NCBI GenBank assembly: GCA_045604965.1 | Contig: JAZUPB010000036.1 | Span: forward strand, 1 to 64,000 | DNA: 64,000 nt | Reading direction: 5' to 3' | Source of the DNA: JAISGQ01 sp045604965 | GTDB lineage: Bacteria; Bacillota; Clostridia; Oscillospirales; Acutalibacteraceae | Shown: positions 25,501-33,526 of the stretch, piece after piece | Layout: every line of letters starts with the position of its first letter | How positions within the stretch are numbered: position 1 is the first letter of the stretch | Translations under genes and position numbers: made by a program | The notes under the pieces: generated by a model | Database searches by the model: none | Told to the model about the DNA's origin: nothing | Seen by the model: the letters and a program-made list of their open reading frames with translations, nothing else

Positions 25501-26458
25501 TACTGCATTCATCGGCGGGAGCGGCGACCGCGCCCACACGGGTGCCGGGAATATATGTACTCAGGACATTACCACCCAGTTCACTTGGTTTAAGGCGATT
25601 TGTGAGGGTGGGGTTTTTATCAAGAGGAGGATAGCTTACTGTGCCATCGCTCAGCATCATTGCAACACCGGTGGAACAGGGGTAGAAACCCTCGTTTGCA
25701 GGAGCATTGCCGTCCTGATTCATATGGCGCAGATAGAAGTCAAGTTTTGGTGCATAGACGACCGTCATGCGCACATCCACATCTCCCTCCACCGGGGTGT
25801 CTAGGACATATACGTTGTAATTTGTATCATAAGCCCTGACTGTAAGCTTAACGGGGGAGCCATTGCTGTCTACCAGCGGTGACCAGTTTTCGGCACCGAC
25901 AGGGCTAGTTTCAACATAGACATCCCGTGCATAAGCCGTGCTGACAGGTCGGGCGACTAATCCGTATGAGTACTCAGGAATGTAAGATGTGACTACCTTT
26001 GTCAGCTTGCCTTTATGGAAAGAACCGCTTGTATAACTGAAACCGGTATGTGTTATACGATTGCCTTCAGCGTCCCAAGCAATACCTATTGATAAATCGT
26101 TGCACAGATTGCCAGGATTTTCACCGTCGGGATTGGTGTGTCGGACAATAAACGAACCGGAACCTGCAGCACGAGGAGTCACGCTGCTTTCACCAACAGA
26201 AAGCAACATCTTCTCAGGTGAGACAAAGTCAAACGCAGAATCATCGCCGTCAGAAACAACTTCCTTGTCGTTTCCTTCAGATGGTAATTCAGGGGCATCT
26301 TCGATAATACCGATATCACTGACACTGACACCGTCGTCAGGTGTACTCGCACCAAAAGCAGTGACAGTTGGTATCAGCGTAAAAACGATGAGTATTAACG
26401 CAAGTCCTGTTACGATAAATCTTCTGCTTGCTGATGCTATAAAACCGTTCCTTTTCAT
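22514..26458 (-). CDS. Large sorting-signal surface protein with six related repeats
   Basis: 1314 residues from ATG 26458 (GGGAGGA eight bases upstream; the TTG two codons earlier is less likely). Signal peptide near residues 10-35. Six modules of about 140 residues begin with RHxNxDGxAP-like words near residues 105, 241, 385, 528, 676 and 818, each with a V(x)VxTRPxxxxDWTxW-like segment and ending in TVVYxP. A further module follows near 960, then two SpaA/Cna-B-like domains (about 1050-1255; GALTVSNTVIGDN, GNLEISNKVTGNK). The C-terminus is a sorting signal VPKTGDD, a hydrophobic stretch and KKFRKND. Probably an adhesin or extracellular scaffold attached by a sortase; the repeat family is not one I can name. 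Confidence 0.85.
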   Translation of the reverse strand: MKRNGFIASASRRFIVTGLALILIVFTLIPTVTAFGASTPDDGVSVSDIGIIEDAPELPSEGNDKEVVSDGDDSAFDFVSPEKMLLSVGESSVTPRAAGSGSFIVRHTNPDGENPGNLCNDLSIGIAWDAEGNRITHTGFSYTSGSFHKGKLTKVVTSYIPEYSYGLVARPVSTAYARDVYVETSPVGAENWSPLVDSNGSPVKLTVRAYDTNYNVYVLDTPVEGDVDVRMTVVYAPKLDFYLRHMNQDGNAPANEGFYPCSTGVAMMLSDGTVSYPPLDKNPTLTNRLKPSELGGNVLSTYIPGTRVGAVAAPADECSIADYYIEKREKGTDDWELWKDSDGSSMLEYYRTTSEGWEIFLTKEGVPENIETQVTIVYKPYNDFYLRHMNKTGGAPGELGRPDYSTTMATLKKDGTISYANLYQGYFGERLAPSEIGGGVMGNYPDNARVGTVAAPNALCCVYDCYIETRARGTTEWTRWNDTDGSPMIEFYGETSEGWEIYLTKEPVPADTEARVTVVYEPGVRLGVYHYKDGTKTAPEDEAYRTLVRSVPSGGMGGISPYNKGIIEGRSTTFTYFQSPYTVGYDSTITITTNPNVGKCVKSIKLECAPKDTADYASDNGWTEWDADVLLDGEEYVEESGDVYYRQKFTVSKPTPEDKDIRITVYYGDGTDVQLMHSDEDGNAPDGMAYRTTLHDLSKLTSNKARRISLTETKLSGSVSIDPESELYIQVTPRKGYCVDRIVAYSRPHEDESDDNWTEWAIGGKPVVDMSDEEPLYYADESAGFYTSYRYDINAAMPTDKDIRFHVIYAEGMDVTLRHTSETATVAEAVDYTGIDVVNENGQKIIKSTNKRSGKLANNANELTRAITPGREISLVASAKSGYYIESITVETRPQDSADDSAWTVAPNAVTMPSEDYPTGKNTFKLAETVPTGKDMRITVNYEPIPDEYTIYAITTVGSAKINGTVISESDFTEIGKVVEGEEFVFTVNPNDDYTISNVYSGTTAASQTNTLTSADGKYTVAPDGNIYIKIELAAPVHRGALTVSNTVIGDNAPADAEFIYTVTFDNADVYSYTGSASGTIKSGDKITLKDNEEITISGIPVSTAFTVTQDEAENFVTSPASLKIEGIISSTPSVAAFSNTYNSSSVEPPAATGNLEISNKVTGNKADTTLKFPFKVEFSADGSYEYKIVNSKTRAITTVKSGDTIELAHGETAVIYGLPAGIAYKVTETDTKGYKMTSTGESGTIAEDGSKASFINEKNKPSENDSSVPKTGDDSTAEVAAIYVMQFAMLAMLMCIYSMKKFRKNDETELSDN

Positions 26459-26936
26459 CCTCAAGTCCTCCCAATTCTTATTTCAATATATCGTTCCGAA
26501 ATACTATGATAACTTTTCCCAATGTACTTTTTCATTATCTGTGAAATCGAGAATCAAGCGTATCAATTCGCCCCATCCATTGATAAATGACAAATAATTT
26601 TATCAAGCTAACAGCAAATTGATACATTTCCGCAGAATAATATAAAGTATATCATTTATTATACATATAATCAACAGTTAAAATGAATTTTGTTGCGTTT
26701 CCACCTCATAAACTTGCATATTATCAGCTTTATGAAAAATGATACATAAACGATATACGGATGATATATAAACAGTACACGAAGCCTTCATAATAAAGAG
26801 GAAATGCATTTAACGGCGGCAAACTGATTCTTTCACAGGGCGGTCGTTGCGTGTCGAAGACCTGGTTTATCGGATGTACCTAAAATATAATCCATATAAA
26901 GTGCAATTTGATTTTATCACCGCTATTTTTGTCGTA
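26459..26936. other. AT-rich divergent intergenic region
   Basis: About 480 bases without a gene. It must hold the promoter of the surface protein-sortase unit (not clearly assignable). It contains a 22-base tandem repeat described separately. Confidence 0.5.
26739..26782. repeat. Two 22-base direct repeats upstream of the surface protein gene
   Basis: ATGATACATAAACGATATACGG (shown in part: ATGATACATAAAC) and ATGATATATAAACAGTACAC share most positions and are in exact tandem, two helical turns apart. This spacing suits a response-regulator or LytTR-type site (inference). Confidence 0.4.
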
Positions 26937-26966
26937 TTGTACATTATATGTATTCTATGATATAAT
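26937..26966 (+). promoter_or_regulatory. Promoter of the DUF2927-like lipoprotein gene
   Basis: TTGTAC (26937-26942), 18-base spacer, TATAAT (26961-26966), 31 bases before the ATG. Confidence 0.6.
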
Positions 26967-26997
26967 TTATAAATTACGTGATTAAGGAGGAGTTGCA

Positions 26998-27819
26998 ATG
27001 TACAAGCGGATAATATATCTGATACTGATGTCTATGATGGCGCTGATTCTTTTTGGCTGCACGGGCATAGAGTCAGAGGACAACGGTTCGACCACACCTA
27101 CATATGAAATATCGAGTACAGAACACCACGTTGATGATGACGTGACCTTGCCTGAGGCAGATGAGAATAAAACTGATGAACCTGCTCATTCAAAGTTGTA
27201 TCTTCCCGAGTATTCGCCCCGGGAGATTTTTGAATACTTCGAAGAAGTTGTGCTGAATACAGAATACTTTGACGGAACAGGCAATACTTCTCTTGTACAG
27301 AAATGGAATATACCGATTCGCTATCGCATATACGGTGACCACACAGAAGATGACCTTGCGGTGTTAAATGATTTTTTTACACAACTCAATGAGGTTGAGG
27401 GATTTCCGGGAATTGGCGCGGCTGATGATGAAGAACTGGAAAATCTGACAATCAGTTTTTTGAATCCGGAAGATTTTTCTATCAGTTTTTCTGAATTTAT
27501 CAATGGAGAAGATGCATACGGCGCAACACAGTTTTGGTACTATACTGACACCAACGATATCTATACAGCAAATGTGGGGTATCGCACAGACATTGATCAG
27601 GATACTCGTTCATCTATCTTGATTGAAGAGATAGTCAATATGCTGGGTATCAGTGACACAGAGCTTCGGGAGGACAGTATTGTTTACCAGTATTCAAATG
27701 ACAATACTGCCTTGAGCGATGTGGATTGGGTGATCATAAAATTGCTTTATTGTCCATCAATTCAATGCGGCTCGGATTATGAACAGTGCAGAGAGTGTGT
27801 TCAGCAGTTGTATTATTGA
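26998..27819 (+). CDS. Lipoprotein, DUF2927-like
   Basis: 273 residues. Signal peptide with lipobox LFGC (Cys21) followed by an acidic, Ser/Thr-rich linker to about residue 65. The rest resembles DUF2927 proteins: KWNIPIRYRIYGDHTEDDL, a short GFPGI segment, and RSSILIEEIVNMLGISDTELREDSIVYQY, where an EE pair and downstream region occupy the place of a degenerate zincin helix. No HExxH motif is present, so protease activity is not supported. Start follows AAGGAGG. Function unknown; surface-attached. Confidence 0.72.
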   Translation: MYKRIIYLILMSMMALILFGCTGIESEDNGSTTPTYEISSTEHHVDDDVTLPEADENKTDEPAHSKLYLPEYSPREIFEYFEEVVLNTEYFDGTGNTSLVQKWNIPIRYRIYGDHTEDDLAVLNDFFTQLNEVEGFPGIGAADDEELENLTISFLNPEDFSISFSEFINGEDAYGATQFWYYTDTNDIYTANVGYRTDIDQDTRSSILIEEIVNMLGISDTELREDSIVYQYSNDNTALSDVDWVIIKLLYCPSIQCGSDYEQCRECVQQLYY

Positions 27820-27866
27820 AAATAAACATCTGCTGATAGTTGCAGAAGCGGAACCGGATGATATAA

Positions 27867-27979
27867 ACACGTATTATGGAATACGTGTGCAGATGAATCA
27901 ACACTTTGATAATTCGCTGTGAAAAGTTCCTGTATAAAATTTTTGATTTTGTGTCACATTCTGCCTGCTTTGGCAGAAT
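27867..27979 (+). other. Short hairpins before the sigma factor gene
   Basis: Two inverted repeats: ACACGTAT / ATACGTGT (27867-27888) and ATTCTGCC / GGCAGAAT (27958-27979). Neither has a U-tract. They may be operators or mRNA structures of the sigma factor leader. Confidence 0.35.
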
Positions 27980-28012
27980 AGTTAAACAGAAGCGAAAGGA
28001 GGCGCGGCAAGA

Positions 28013-28582
28013 ATGAAGACAATCAGAGATGAATATATTCTGCGGCTGATGAAAAAGGACAGTCAGGCGGGAATGGATCTTGTGATCGAAACCTACGGAA
28101 GCCTGGTCACTTTTATAATAAGCAGGAAAATCTCTTCAATCTGCAGCGAGTCTGATGTGGAGGAGTGCGCAGCCGACACATTTGTAGATCTGTATAATCA
28201 GCTTGATAAAATAGATCTGAAGAAGGGCAGTCTGAAGGGGTACATATCACTGATCGCAAGACGCCGTGCAATTGACAGGTTCAATGTCGCCATAAGGGAA
28301 TATGATCATATGGCAGAGGCAGACGAATCACGCTTCGAAATAATCCCCGATGATGCACCCGGTCCGGAGGACACTGTGGTAACAGAGGAGACCGGAGCCT
28401 GTTTAATCGATGCTGTGAAAGGGCTGGGCGAGCCTGACAGCGAGATATTGTTTCGCAGATATTACCTTGAGCAGACGGTCAATGAGATCGCAGATGCTTT
28501 GGGGATGAACCGCCCGGCAGTCAGCAAACGGATATCACGTGCACTTGATAAACTGAGGGTAAGTCTGGAGGAAAATATATGA
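28013..28582 (+). CDS. ECF-type RNA polymerase sigma factor
   Basis: 189 residues with sigma-70 region 2 (about residues 20-90, including YNQLDKIDLKKGSLKGYISLIARRRAIDRF) and region 4 (about 125-185, EQTVNEIADALGMNRPAVSKRISRALDKLR). The start follows AAAGGAGGCG. It overlaps the next gene, a membrane anti-sigma factor, by four bases. Such pairs respond to envelope signals; targets are unknown. Confidence 0.9.
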   Translation: MKTIRDEYILRLMKKDSQAGMDLVIETYGSLVTFIISRKISSICSESDVEECAADTFVDLYNQLDKIDLKKGSLKGYISLIARRRAIDRFNVAIREYDHMAEADESRFEIIPDDAPGPEDTVVTEETGACLIDAVKGLGEPDSEILFRRYYLEQTVNEIADALGMNRPAVSKRISRALDKLRVSLEENI

Positions 28583-30078
28583 CATCAGATAACAAAATCA
28601 TCAATGAATTGAGAAAGGCCTATGATATGATGCTGCCGGAGCAGATGGAAGAATATCTGGACAATTTTGAAACAGATCCGATCTCTGATGAAAGCAAGCA
28701 GAGGATCAAGGAAATGGTAAAAGCAAAAATGCAGAATACAGGAACAAATAAGAAAACAGGCATAAACGTAAGACGGTGGGTTGCAGTCGCAGCGGTGTTT
28801 GCGGTGGTGGCAGCTTCCGTTACAATGTTCAGTTCAAAATCTGTAAGAGCTGCAGTGGCAAAGCTGTTCGGCTTTGTGCCCGGAGTTGGTATTATCGAAA
28901 CGGAGGACGGTGAAAGAGAGCCATATATTATTGACGATATAACAGCCTTTGCAGAGGACGAAAAAATCCGAGTTGAGATTAAGGACGCATTCATTATAAA
29001 TGACGAGCTGGAGCTGAGATATACCCTGTTCCTGACCGATATTACCGATGAAGATCTGGAGAACCACTTGAATTCTGTGGACGAATTATATAAAATTCGC
29101 GGCTATGATAAGTACTTTGGCAATCAGGACGGGATAAATCCTATGATTCCGCTATCTGAAACCGTATTTGAAGGACGTACAATAGAGTCGTTCAGTGAAA
29201 CTGTCTCGCCAAATGAGTCCCTTGAAAGCTCAAGGCAGATAGGTGTCAGTCAGAGATACAAGATAGAAGAAGTGCCGTACGGCGAAGAGCCGGAAGGCGT
29301 CCTGACAATCGGAGATGTAAGCGTTGATTTTAAGCTGAAGAAAGCGGAAATGTACAGTTCTGCAGAAAGCGCAGAAGAAACGGGAGCAATAGCTGAGATA
29401 GACGGAATCAAGGTGCTTTGCGTTTCAAAACGTGACGGGGACACACTTTGGGTGGATTATTATGTATGCGATATCGGCGAATATACAAGCTGCCCCGGAT
29501 TCTACTTTGCCGGCAGCAATATGGAAGCCGTTACAGAAGACGGCACAGTGATAAACGGCACAATCGATGAAAGTTACCTGTTTTATTCGGAGGGCAGCGG
29601 TCATATTGGAAATCGTATAATGTTTGATCTGAGCGGTGTTTCGGAGAATACTGATAATATCACAGTTCGTACATCGGGACTGCTTGCGAAAAAAACATAC
29701 GAAAACAAGGCGCTGACCTTGAAAAAAGCTCCCGAAAAGGTACAGTCCATCAACGAAGAGATCGATTTGAGCGGTCTGAAACTTAAAATCGAGGAGATAA
29801 GCCTGTCACCCTTCAGCGAAGAAGATGGCTATGAGGAGTGCAAAAACGGATATCTTTCAGTCAGGTATATGGTGGAAGATATTGAGGGCAAGAGCTTTGT
29901 TAATTTCGCAGGTGTTTCTGTCAACGGTGCGGAAGCAAATGGATACTATGTTAACGGCTGGGATGGAGACTATAAAACAATGCACATTCCTCTCGATGTT
30001 GAGTATGAAGAAGTTCGAAGCATAGAATTTATGGGTGCGGTGTTCATTTTAGATGAAACAGTGGAATTTGACCTGTAA
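28579..30078 (+). CDS. DUF4179-type anti-sigma factor
   Basis: 499 residues. A cytoplasmic N-terminal part (1-65), one membrane helix (about 66-84, RWVAVAAVFAVVAASVTMF) and a large extracellular part. The segment after the helix (VRAAVAKLFGFVPGVGIIETEDG) is characteristic of DUF4179 proteins paired with ECF sigma factors. The ATG overlaps the sigma gene stop, giving coupled translation. The external domain probably senses the signal. Confidence 0.85.
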   Translation: MTSDNKIINELRKAYDMMLPEQMEEYLDNFETDPISDESKQRIKEMVKAKMQNTGTNKKTGINVRRWVAVAAVFAVVAASVTMFSSKSVRAAVAKLFGFVPGVGIIETEDGEREPYIIDDITAFAEDEKIRVEIKDAFIINDELELRYTLFLTDITDEDLENHLNSVDELYKIRGYDKYFGNQDGINPMIPLSETVFEGRTIESFSETVSPNESLESSRQIGVSQRYKIEEVPYGEEPEGVLTIGDVSVDFKLKKAEMYSSAESAEETGAIAEIDGIKVLCVSKRDGDTLWVDYYVCDIGEYTSCPGFYFAGSNMEAVTEDGTVINGTIDESYLFYSEGSGHIGNRIMFDLSGVSENTDNITVRTSGLLAKKTYENKALTLKKAPEKVQSINEEIDLSGLKLKIEEISLSPFSEEDGYEECKNGYLSVRYMVEDIEGKSFVNFAGVSVNGAEANGYYVNGWDGDYKTMHIPLDVEYEEVRSIEFMGAVFILDETVEFDL

Positions 30079-30089
30079 TAACAAATAGC

Positions 30090-30127
30090 AAAAGAACGGT
30101 CTGATTTTATAATCAGACCGTTCTTTT
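30090..30127 (+). terminator. Terminator of the sigma/anti-sigma operon
   Basis: Perfect 17-bp stem AAAAGAACGGTCTGATT with its complement, TTAT loop and terminal TTTT. Confidence 0.9.
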
Positions 30128-30224
30128 ACCTACATCGAAGAGCGATAAAAAGTTCGTACACATACCGGCATCACGGCTTTTTCATAGAAATATCAGGTTT
30201 TATTATCAAAAAACACAAATATAT

Positions 30225-30253
30225 TTGACTTTATTGCGCTAATGTGATAAAAT
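30225..30253 (+). promoter_or_regulatory. Promoter of the putP-like gene
   Basis: TTGACT (30225-30230), 17-base spacer containing a TGTG extension, TAAAAT (30248-30253). Confidence 0.65.
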
Positions 30254-30321
30254 AGGCGAAACTTCGTAATGTTATGGGATTTTAACTTTGCGGAAGGAAA
30301 AGAAAGCAGGAGGAATCTGTT

Positions 30322-31893
30322 ATGAATGGAAACACCCTACAAATTCTGATTGCAATGGTCGTCTATATGGCGGTAGTTATTGTAATCGGCGTGCTTTATG
30401 CTAAGCGAGCCAATAAGAGCTCCGAGGAATATTTCCTCGGCGGACGTTCTCTTGGTCCCTGGGTCACAGCAATGAGTGCTGAGGCTTCGGATATGAGCGG
30501 CTGGCTTCTTATGGGTCTGCCCGGTGTTGCATATTGGTGCGGACTTGCAGACGCATTCTGGACAGCATTTGGTTTGGCTGTCGGAACTTATCTTAACTGG
30601 CTTATCGTCTCCAAACGTCTGAGACGCTACAGTGTTCGCGCAAATAACGCGATTACTCTGCCTGAATTTTTCTCCAACAGATTCCGTGAGAAGAACAAGG
30701 CAATTATGATTATCGCAGCTGCATTTATTCTTATCTTCTTTACAGTTTACGCAGCAAGCTGCTTTGTAACATGCGGTAAGCTCTTCTCAACACTGTTTGG
30801 AGCACCTTATGTTTCTATGATGATCATTGGCGCAGTATTTGTTCTGCTTTACACCTTGCTGGGTGGATTCCTTGCTGAAAGTGCTTCTGACTTTATGCAG
30901 GCTATCGTTATGATTATTGCCCTTGCAGTAATAGTCACAATTGGTACAATCCAGGCAGGCGGTCTTGGTGCAGTACTTGACAATGCACGTGACATCCCCG
31001 GATTCTTCGAGTTCTTCGGACTGGCAACTCCTGTTCTTGACGCTAACAATCAGCAGATCGTAGAAGCAGGAAAGCCTGTATTCGGTGAAGCTTCAGATTA
31101 CGGACTGCTCTCCGTTTGTTCTATGATGGCATGGGGACTCGGTTACTTCGGTATGCCCCAGGTTCTGCTTCGCTTTATGGCAATCCGCAAGGAAAATGAG
31201 CTCAAGCGTTCCCGCAGAATTGCAATGGTATGGGTTGTTATCTCCCTTGCAGTAGCAGTATTTATCGGTATTATCGGTCGTCAGGTTTTCCCCACCGAGT
31301 ACCTTACAAAATCCTCTGCTGAAAACATCTTCATCGGTCTTGCAACCAATGCGCTGCCTCCCATCCTTGCAGGCTTTGTAATGGCAGGTATCCTGGCTGC
31401 AACAATCAGCTCTTCTGACTCTTATCTGCTGATCGCAGCATCTGCTTTTGCAAAGAACATATTCCAGGGCGTATGCAAGAAGAATGCAACAGACAAGCAG
31501 GTTATGATCATTTCCCGTATCACACTGCTCGTACTTGCAATCATCGGTGTTATTATAGCTCTTGACGAAAACAGCGTTATCTTCCAGATCGTTTCCTTTG
31601 CATGGGCTGGATTTGGCGCAACCTTCGGACCGCTTATGCTGTTCTCCCTGTTCTGGAAGCGCATCAACAAGACCGGCGCTATCGCAGGTATGATAGGCGG
31701 CGCAGGTATGGTATTCCTCTGGAAGCTGGTCATCAGCCAGCTGGGTGGCGTTTTTGCAATTTATGAACTTCTCCCCGCATTTATCTTCTCCTGCATTTGC
31801 ATCGTCGTCTTCTCGCTGATTACAAAGGCTCCCTCAAAGGAAATCGTTGAGGACTTCGAGGCAGTTCGTTCCGGAAATGTGGAAGAGGCATAA
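30322..31893 (+). CDS. putP: Sodium/solute symporter, PutP (proline) type
   Basis: 523 residues, about 13 membrane segments, of the SSS family. Family blocks: EEYFLGGRSLGPWVTAMSAEASDMSGWLLMG (sodium site region near residue 40-65), GGFLAESASDFMQ and LAATISSSDSYLL (near residue 340). Proline is the best guess for substrate because of the PutP-specific SDMSGWLLMGLPG motif. Own promoter and downstream hairpin show a single-gene unit. Start follows AGCAGGAGG. Confidence 0.93.
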   Translation: MNGNTLQILIAMVVYMAVVIVIGVLYAKRANKSSEEYFLGGRSLGPWVTAMSAEASDMSGWLLMGLPGVAYWCGLADAFWTAFGLAVGTYLNWLIVSKRLRRYSVRANNAITLPEFFSNRFREKNKAIMIIAAAFILIFFTVYAASCFVTCGKLFSTLFGAPYVSMMIIGAVFVLLYTLLGGFLAESASDFMQAIVMIIALAVIVTIGTIQAGGLGAVLDNARDIPGFFEFFGLATPVLDANNQQIVEAGKPVFGEASDYGLLSVCSMMAWGLGYFGMPQVLLRFMAIRKENELKRSRRIAMVWVVISLAVAVFIGIIGRQVFPTEYLTKSSAENIFIGLATNALPPILAGFVMAGILAATISSSDSYLLIAASAFAKNIFQGVCKKNATDKQVMIISRITLLVLAIIGVIIALDENSVIFQIVSFAWAGFGATFGPLMLFSLFWKRINKTGAIAGMIGGAGMVFLWKLVISQLGGVFAIYELLPAFIFSCICIVVFSLITKAPSKEIVEDFEAVRSGNVEEA

Positions 31894-31954
31894 TTTTGTC
31901 AGAACTGCAGATTCAGTGATTTTCAGAGAAAAATTGCTATAAAATAAAAACTAT

Positions 31955-31997
31955 GAAAATCGGTAAGAACATTATGTTCCTGCCGATTTTCTTTTTT
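31955..31997 (+). terminator. Terminator of putP, third copy of the GAAAATCGG hairpin
   Basis: GAAAATCGGTAAGAAC (31955-31970) pairs with GTTCCTGCCGATTTTC (31976-31991) and is followed by TTTTTT. Closely related to the hairpins at 160-200 and 12052-12092 behind the tRNA remnants. Confidence 0.8.
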
Positions 31998-32117
31998 CAG
32001 AAACACAATAATCATATATGGAGTTTATGTGATACACTTGCCGATTTAAAAACTTTGTTTTATAATATAACTGAATTGGCATTTGAATCAAAAATTAAAC
32101 GAAAGAGGGCAACCGGT

Positions 32118-33473
32118 ATGAAATTTCCAAAAGATTTTATCTGGGGCGCAGCCACAGCTTCGTATCAGATAGAAGGAGCTGCATTTGAGGATGGAAAGGG
32201 AAGAAATATATGGGATGACTTCTGCTGTCTGCCCGGTAAGATAGCCGACGGCAGCAGCGGAGAAACAGCCACAGACCATTATCACCGCTACAAGGAAGAC
32301 GTGGCGCTGATGAAAGAGCTTGGGATAAAGGTGTACCGCTTCTCATTGTCCTGGGCAAGAATACTTCCGGAGGGAATCGGCAGAGTAAACCAGAAGGGAT
32401 TGGATTTTTATAATTCTCTGATCGATGAGCTGATAAAAAACGGAATAGAGCCGTACATAACTTTATACCACTGGGACTACCCCTCTGTGCTTATGGTCAA
32501 CGGCGGATGGGGCAACGAAGGCAGCCCGAAGTGGTTTGAGGAATATACGAGGGTGGTTGCAAAGGCATTTGGAGACAGAGTAAAGAATTTTATAACCTTC
32601 AATGAGCCGCAGGCGTTTATGGGAGCTGGATTCTGCGGAACAGCACACGCACCGGGAATATCATATCCCCCTGAGATACTTGCGAAAATGTGCCACAATG
32701 TACTGAAAGCACACGGTATGGCTGTAAAAGCATTGAGAGAAATAGTGCCTGATTGCCGTGTAGGATGGGCACCATGTGCAATATCCTGCATACCTGCAAG
32801 CGACAGTGAGGAGGATATCGAAGCAGCGAGAGAAAAATATTTCGGATATTATGACGAATTCCGTTCCTTTGTATCGAGCCCTGCCTGGTGGAGCGATCCT
32901 GTTGTGCTGGGACACTATCCGGAGGACGGACTGAAGCTCTTTGAAAAGTATCTTCCCGAGGATTACGAAAAGGATATGGAGCTGATCTGCCAGCCTCTTG
33001 ATTTTTACGGACAGAATATTTATCAGGGCATCTACGTAAAAAAGGGTGAAAACGGACCGGAGAAAGTTCAGCTGCCTTTTGGATTTCCGCGTACAGCTAT
33101 GGGATGGAACATTACACCGGAGTCCCTTTACTGGGGAACAAAATTCCTTTATGAGAGATATAACCTGCCTATAATAATTACCGAAAACGGTATATCTTGC
33201 CGTGATAACGTCTGCCTTGACGGAAAGGTACACGACACAGCGAGAATAGACTTTTACAACAGATATCTGCTGTCGCTGAGCAAAGCGATAACAGACGGGG
33301 TGGATATTATCGGATATATAGCCTGGTCACTAATGGATAACTTTGAATGGCAGCAGGGATATATCGAGCGCTTCGGACTTATATATGTCAATTATCAGAC
33401 ACTGGAACGAATTCCTAAGGATTCATTTTACTGGTATAAGCAGGTAATAGAATCAAACGGCGAAACATTGTAG
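32118..33473 (+). CDS. GH1 beta-glycosidase (beta-glucosidase or 6-phospho-beta-glucosidase)
   Basis: 451 residues, cytoplasmic. N-terminal family signature FPKDFIWGAATASYQIEGA; acid/base Glu163 in TFNEPQ; nucleophile Glu356 in ITENG; YIAWSLMDNFEW near the end. The ATG at 32118 follows GAAAGAGGG; the open frame upstream to 31953 runs through the putP terminator and is not coding. The SLMDNFEWQQGYIERFGLIYV ending is of the type seen in hydrolases of unphosphorylated sugars, and no PTS gene is nearby, so beta-glucosidase or beta-galactosidase is likelier than a phospho-enzyme. Confidence 0.94.
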   Translation: MKFPKDFIWGAATASYQIEGAAFEDGKGRNIWDDFCCLPGKIADGSSGETATDHYHRYKEDVALMKELGIKVYRFSLSWARILPEGIGRVNQKGLDFYNSLIDELIKNGIEPYITLYHWDYPSVLMVNGGWGNEGSPKWFEEYTRVVAKAFGDRVKNFITFNEPQAFMGAGFCGTAHAPGISYPPEILAKMCHNVLKAHGMAVKALREIVPDCRVGWAPCAISCIPASDSEEDIEAAREKYFGYYDEFRSFVSSPAWWSDPVVLGHYPEDGLKLFEKYLPEDYEKDMELICQPLDFYGQNIYQGIYVKKGENGPEKVQLPFGFPRTAMGWNITPESLYWGTKFLYERYNLPIIITENGISCRDNVCLDGKVHDTARIDFYNRYLLSLSKAITDGVDIIGYIAWSLMDNFEWQQGYIERFGLIYVNYQTLERIPKDSFYWYKQVIESNGETL

Positions 33474-33480
33474 ATAATTA

Positions 33481-33523
33481 AGGAACCCATCGTATTAGCA
33501 ATTTATACGATGGGTTCCTTTTA
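33481..33523. terminator. Bidirectional terminator between the GH1 and AraC genes
   Basis: Perfect 15-bp stem AGGAACCCATCGTAT with complement, flanked by A- and T-tracts, between converging genes. Confidence 0.85.
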
Positions 33524-33526
33524 ATA

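Noticed and set aside
24374..25804. A 476-codon plus-strand open frame
   Set aside because: Antisense to the repeats of the surface protein gene; no ribosome site and no family resemblance.
27321..27503. A minus-strand 60-codon frame opposite the DUF2927-like gene
   Set aside because: No ribosome site, antisense to a gene with a signal peptide and its own promoter.
32088..33233. Several minus-strand frames within the GH1 gene
   Set aside because: Antisense shadows of a gene with complete catalytic motifs.
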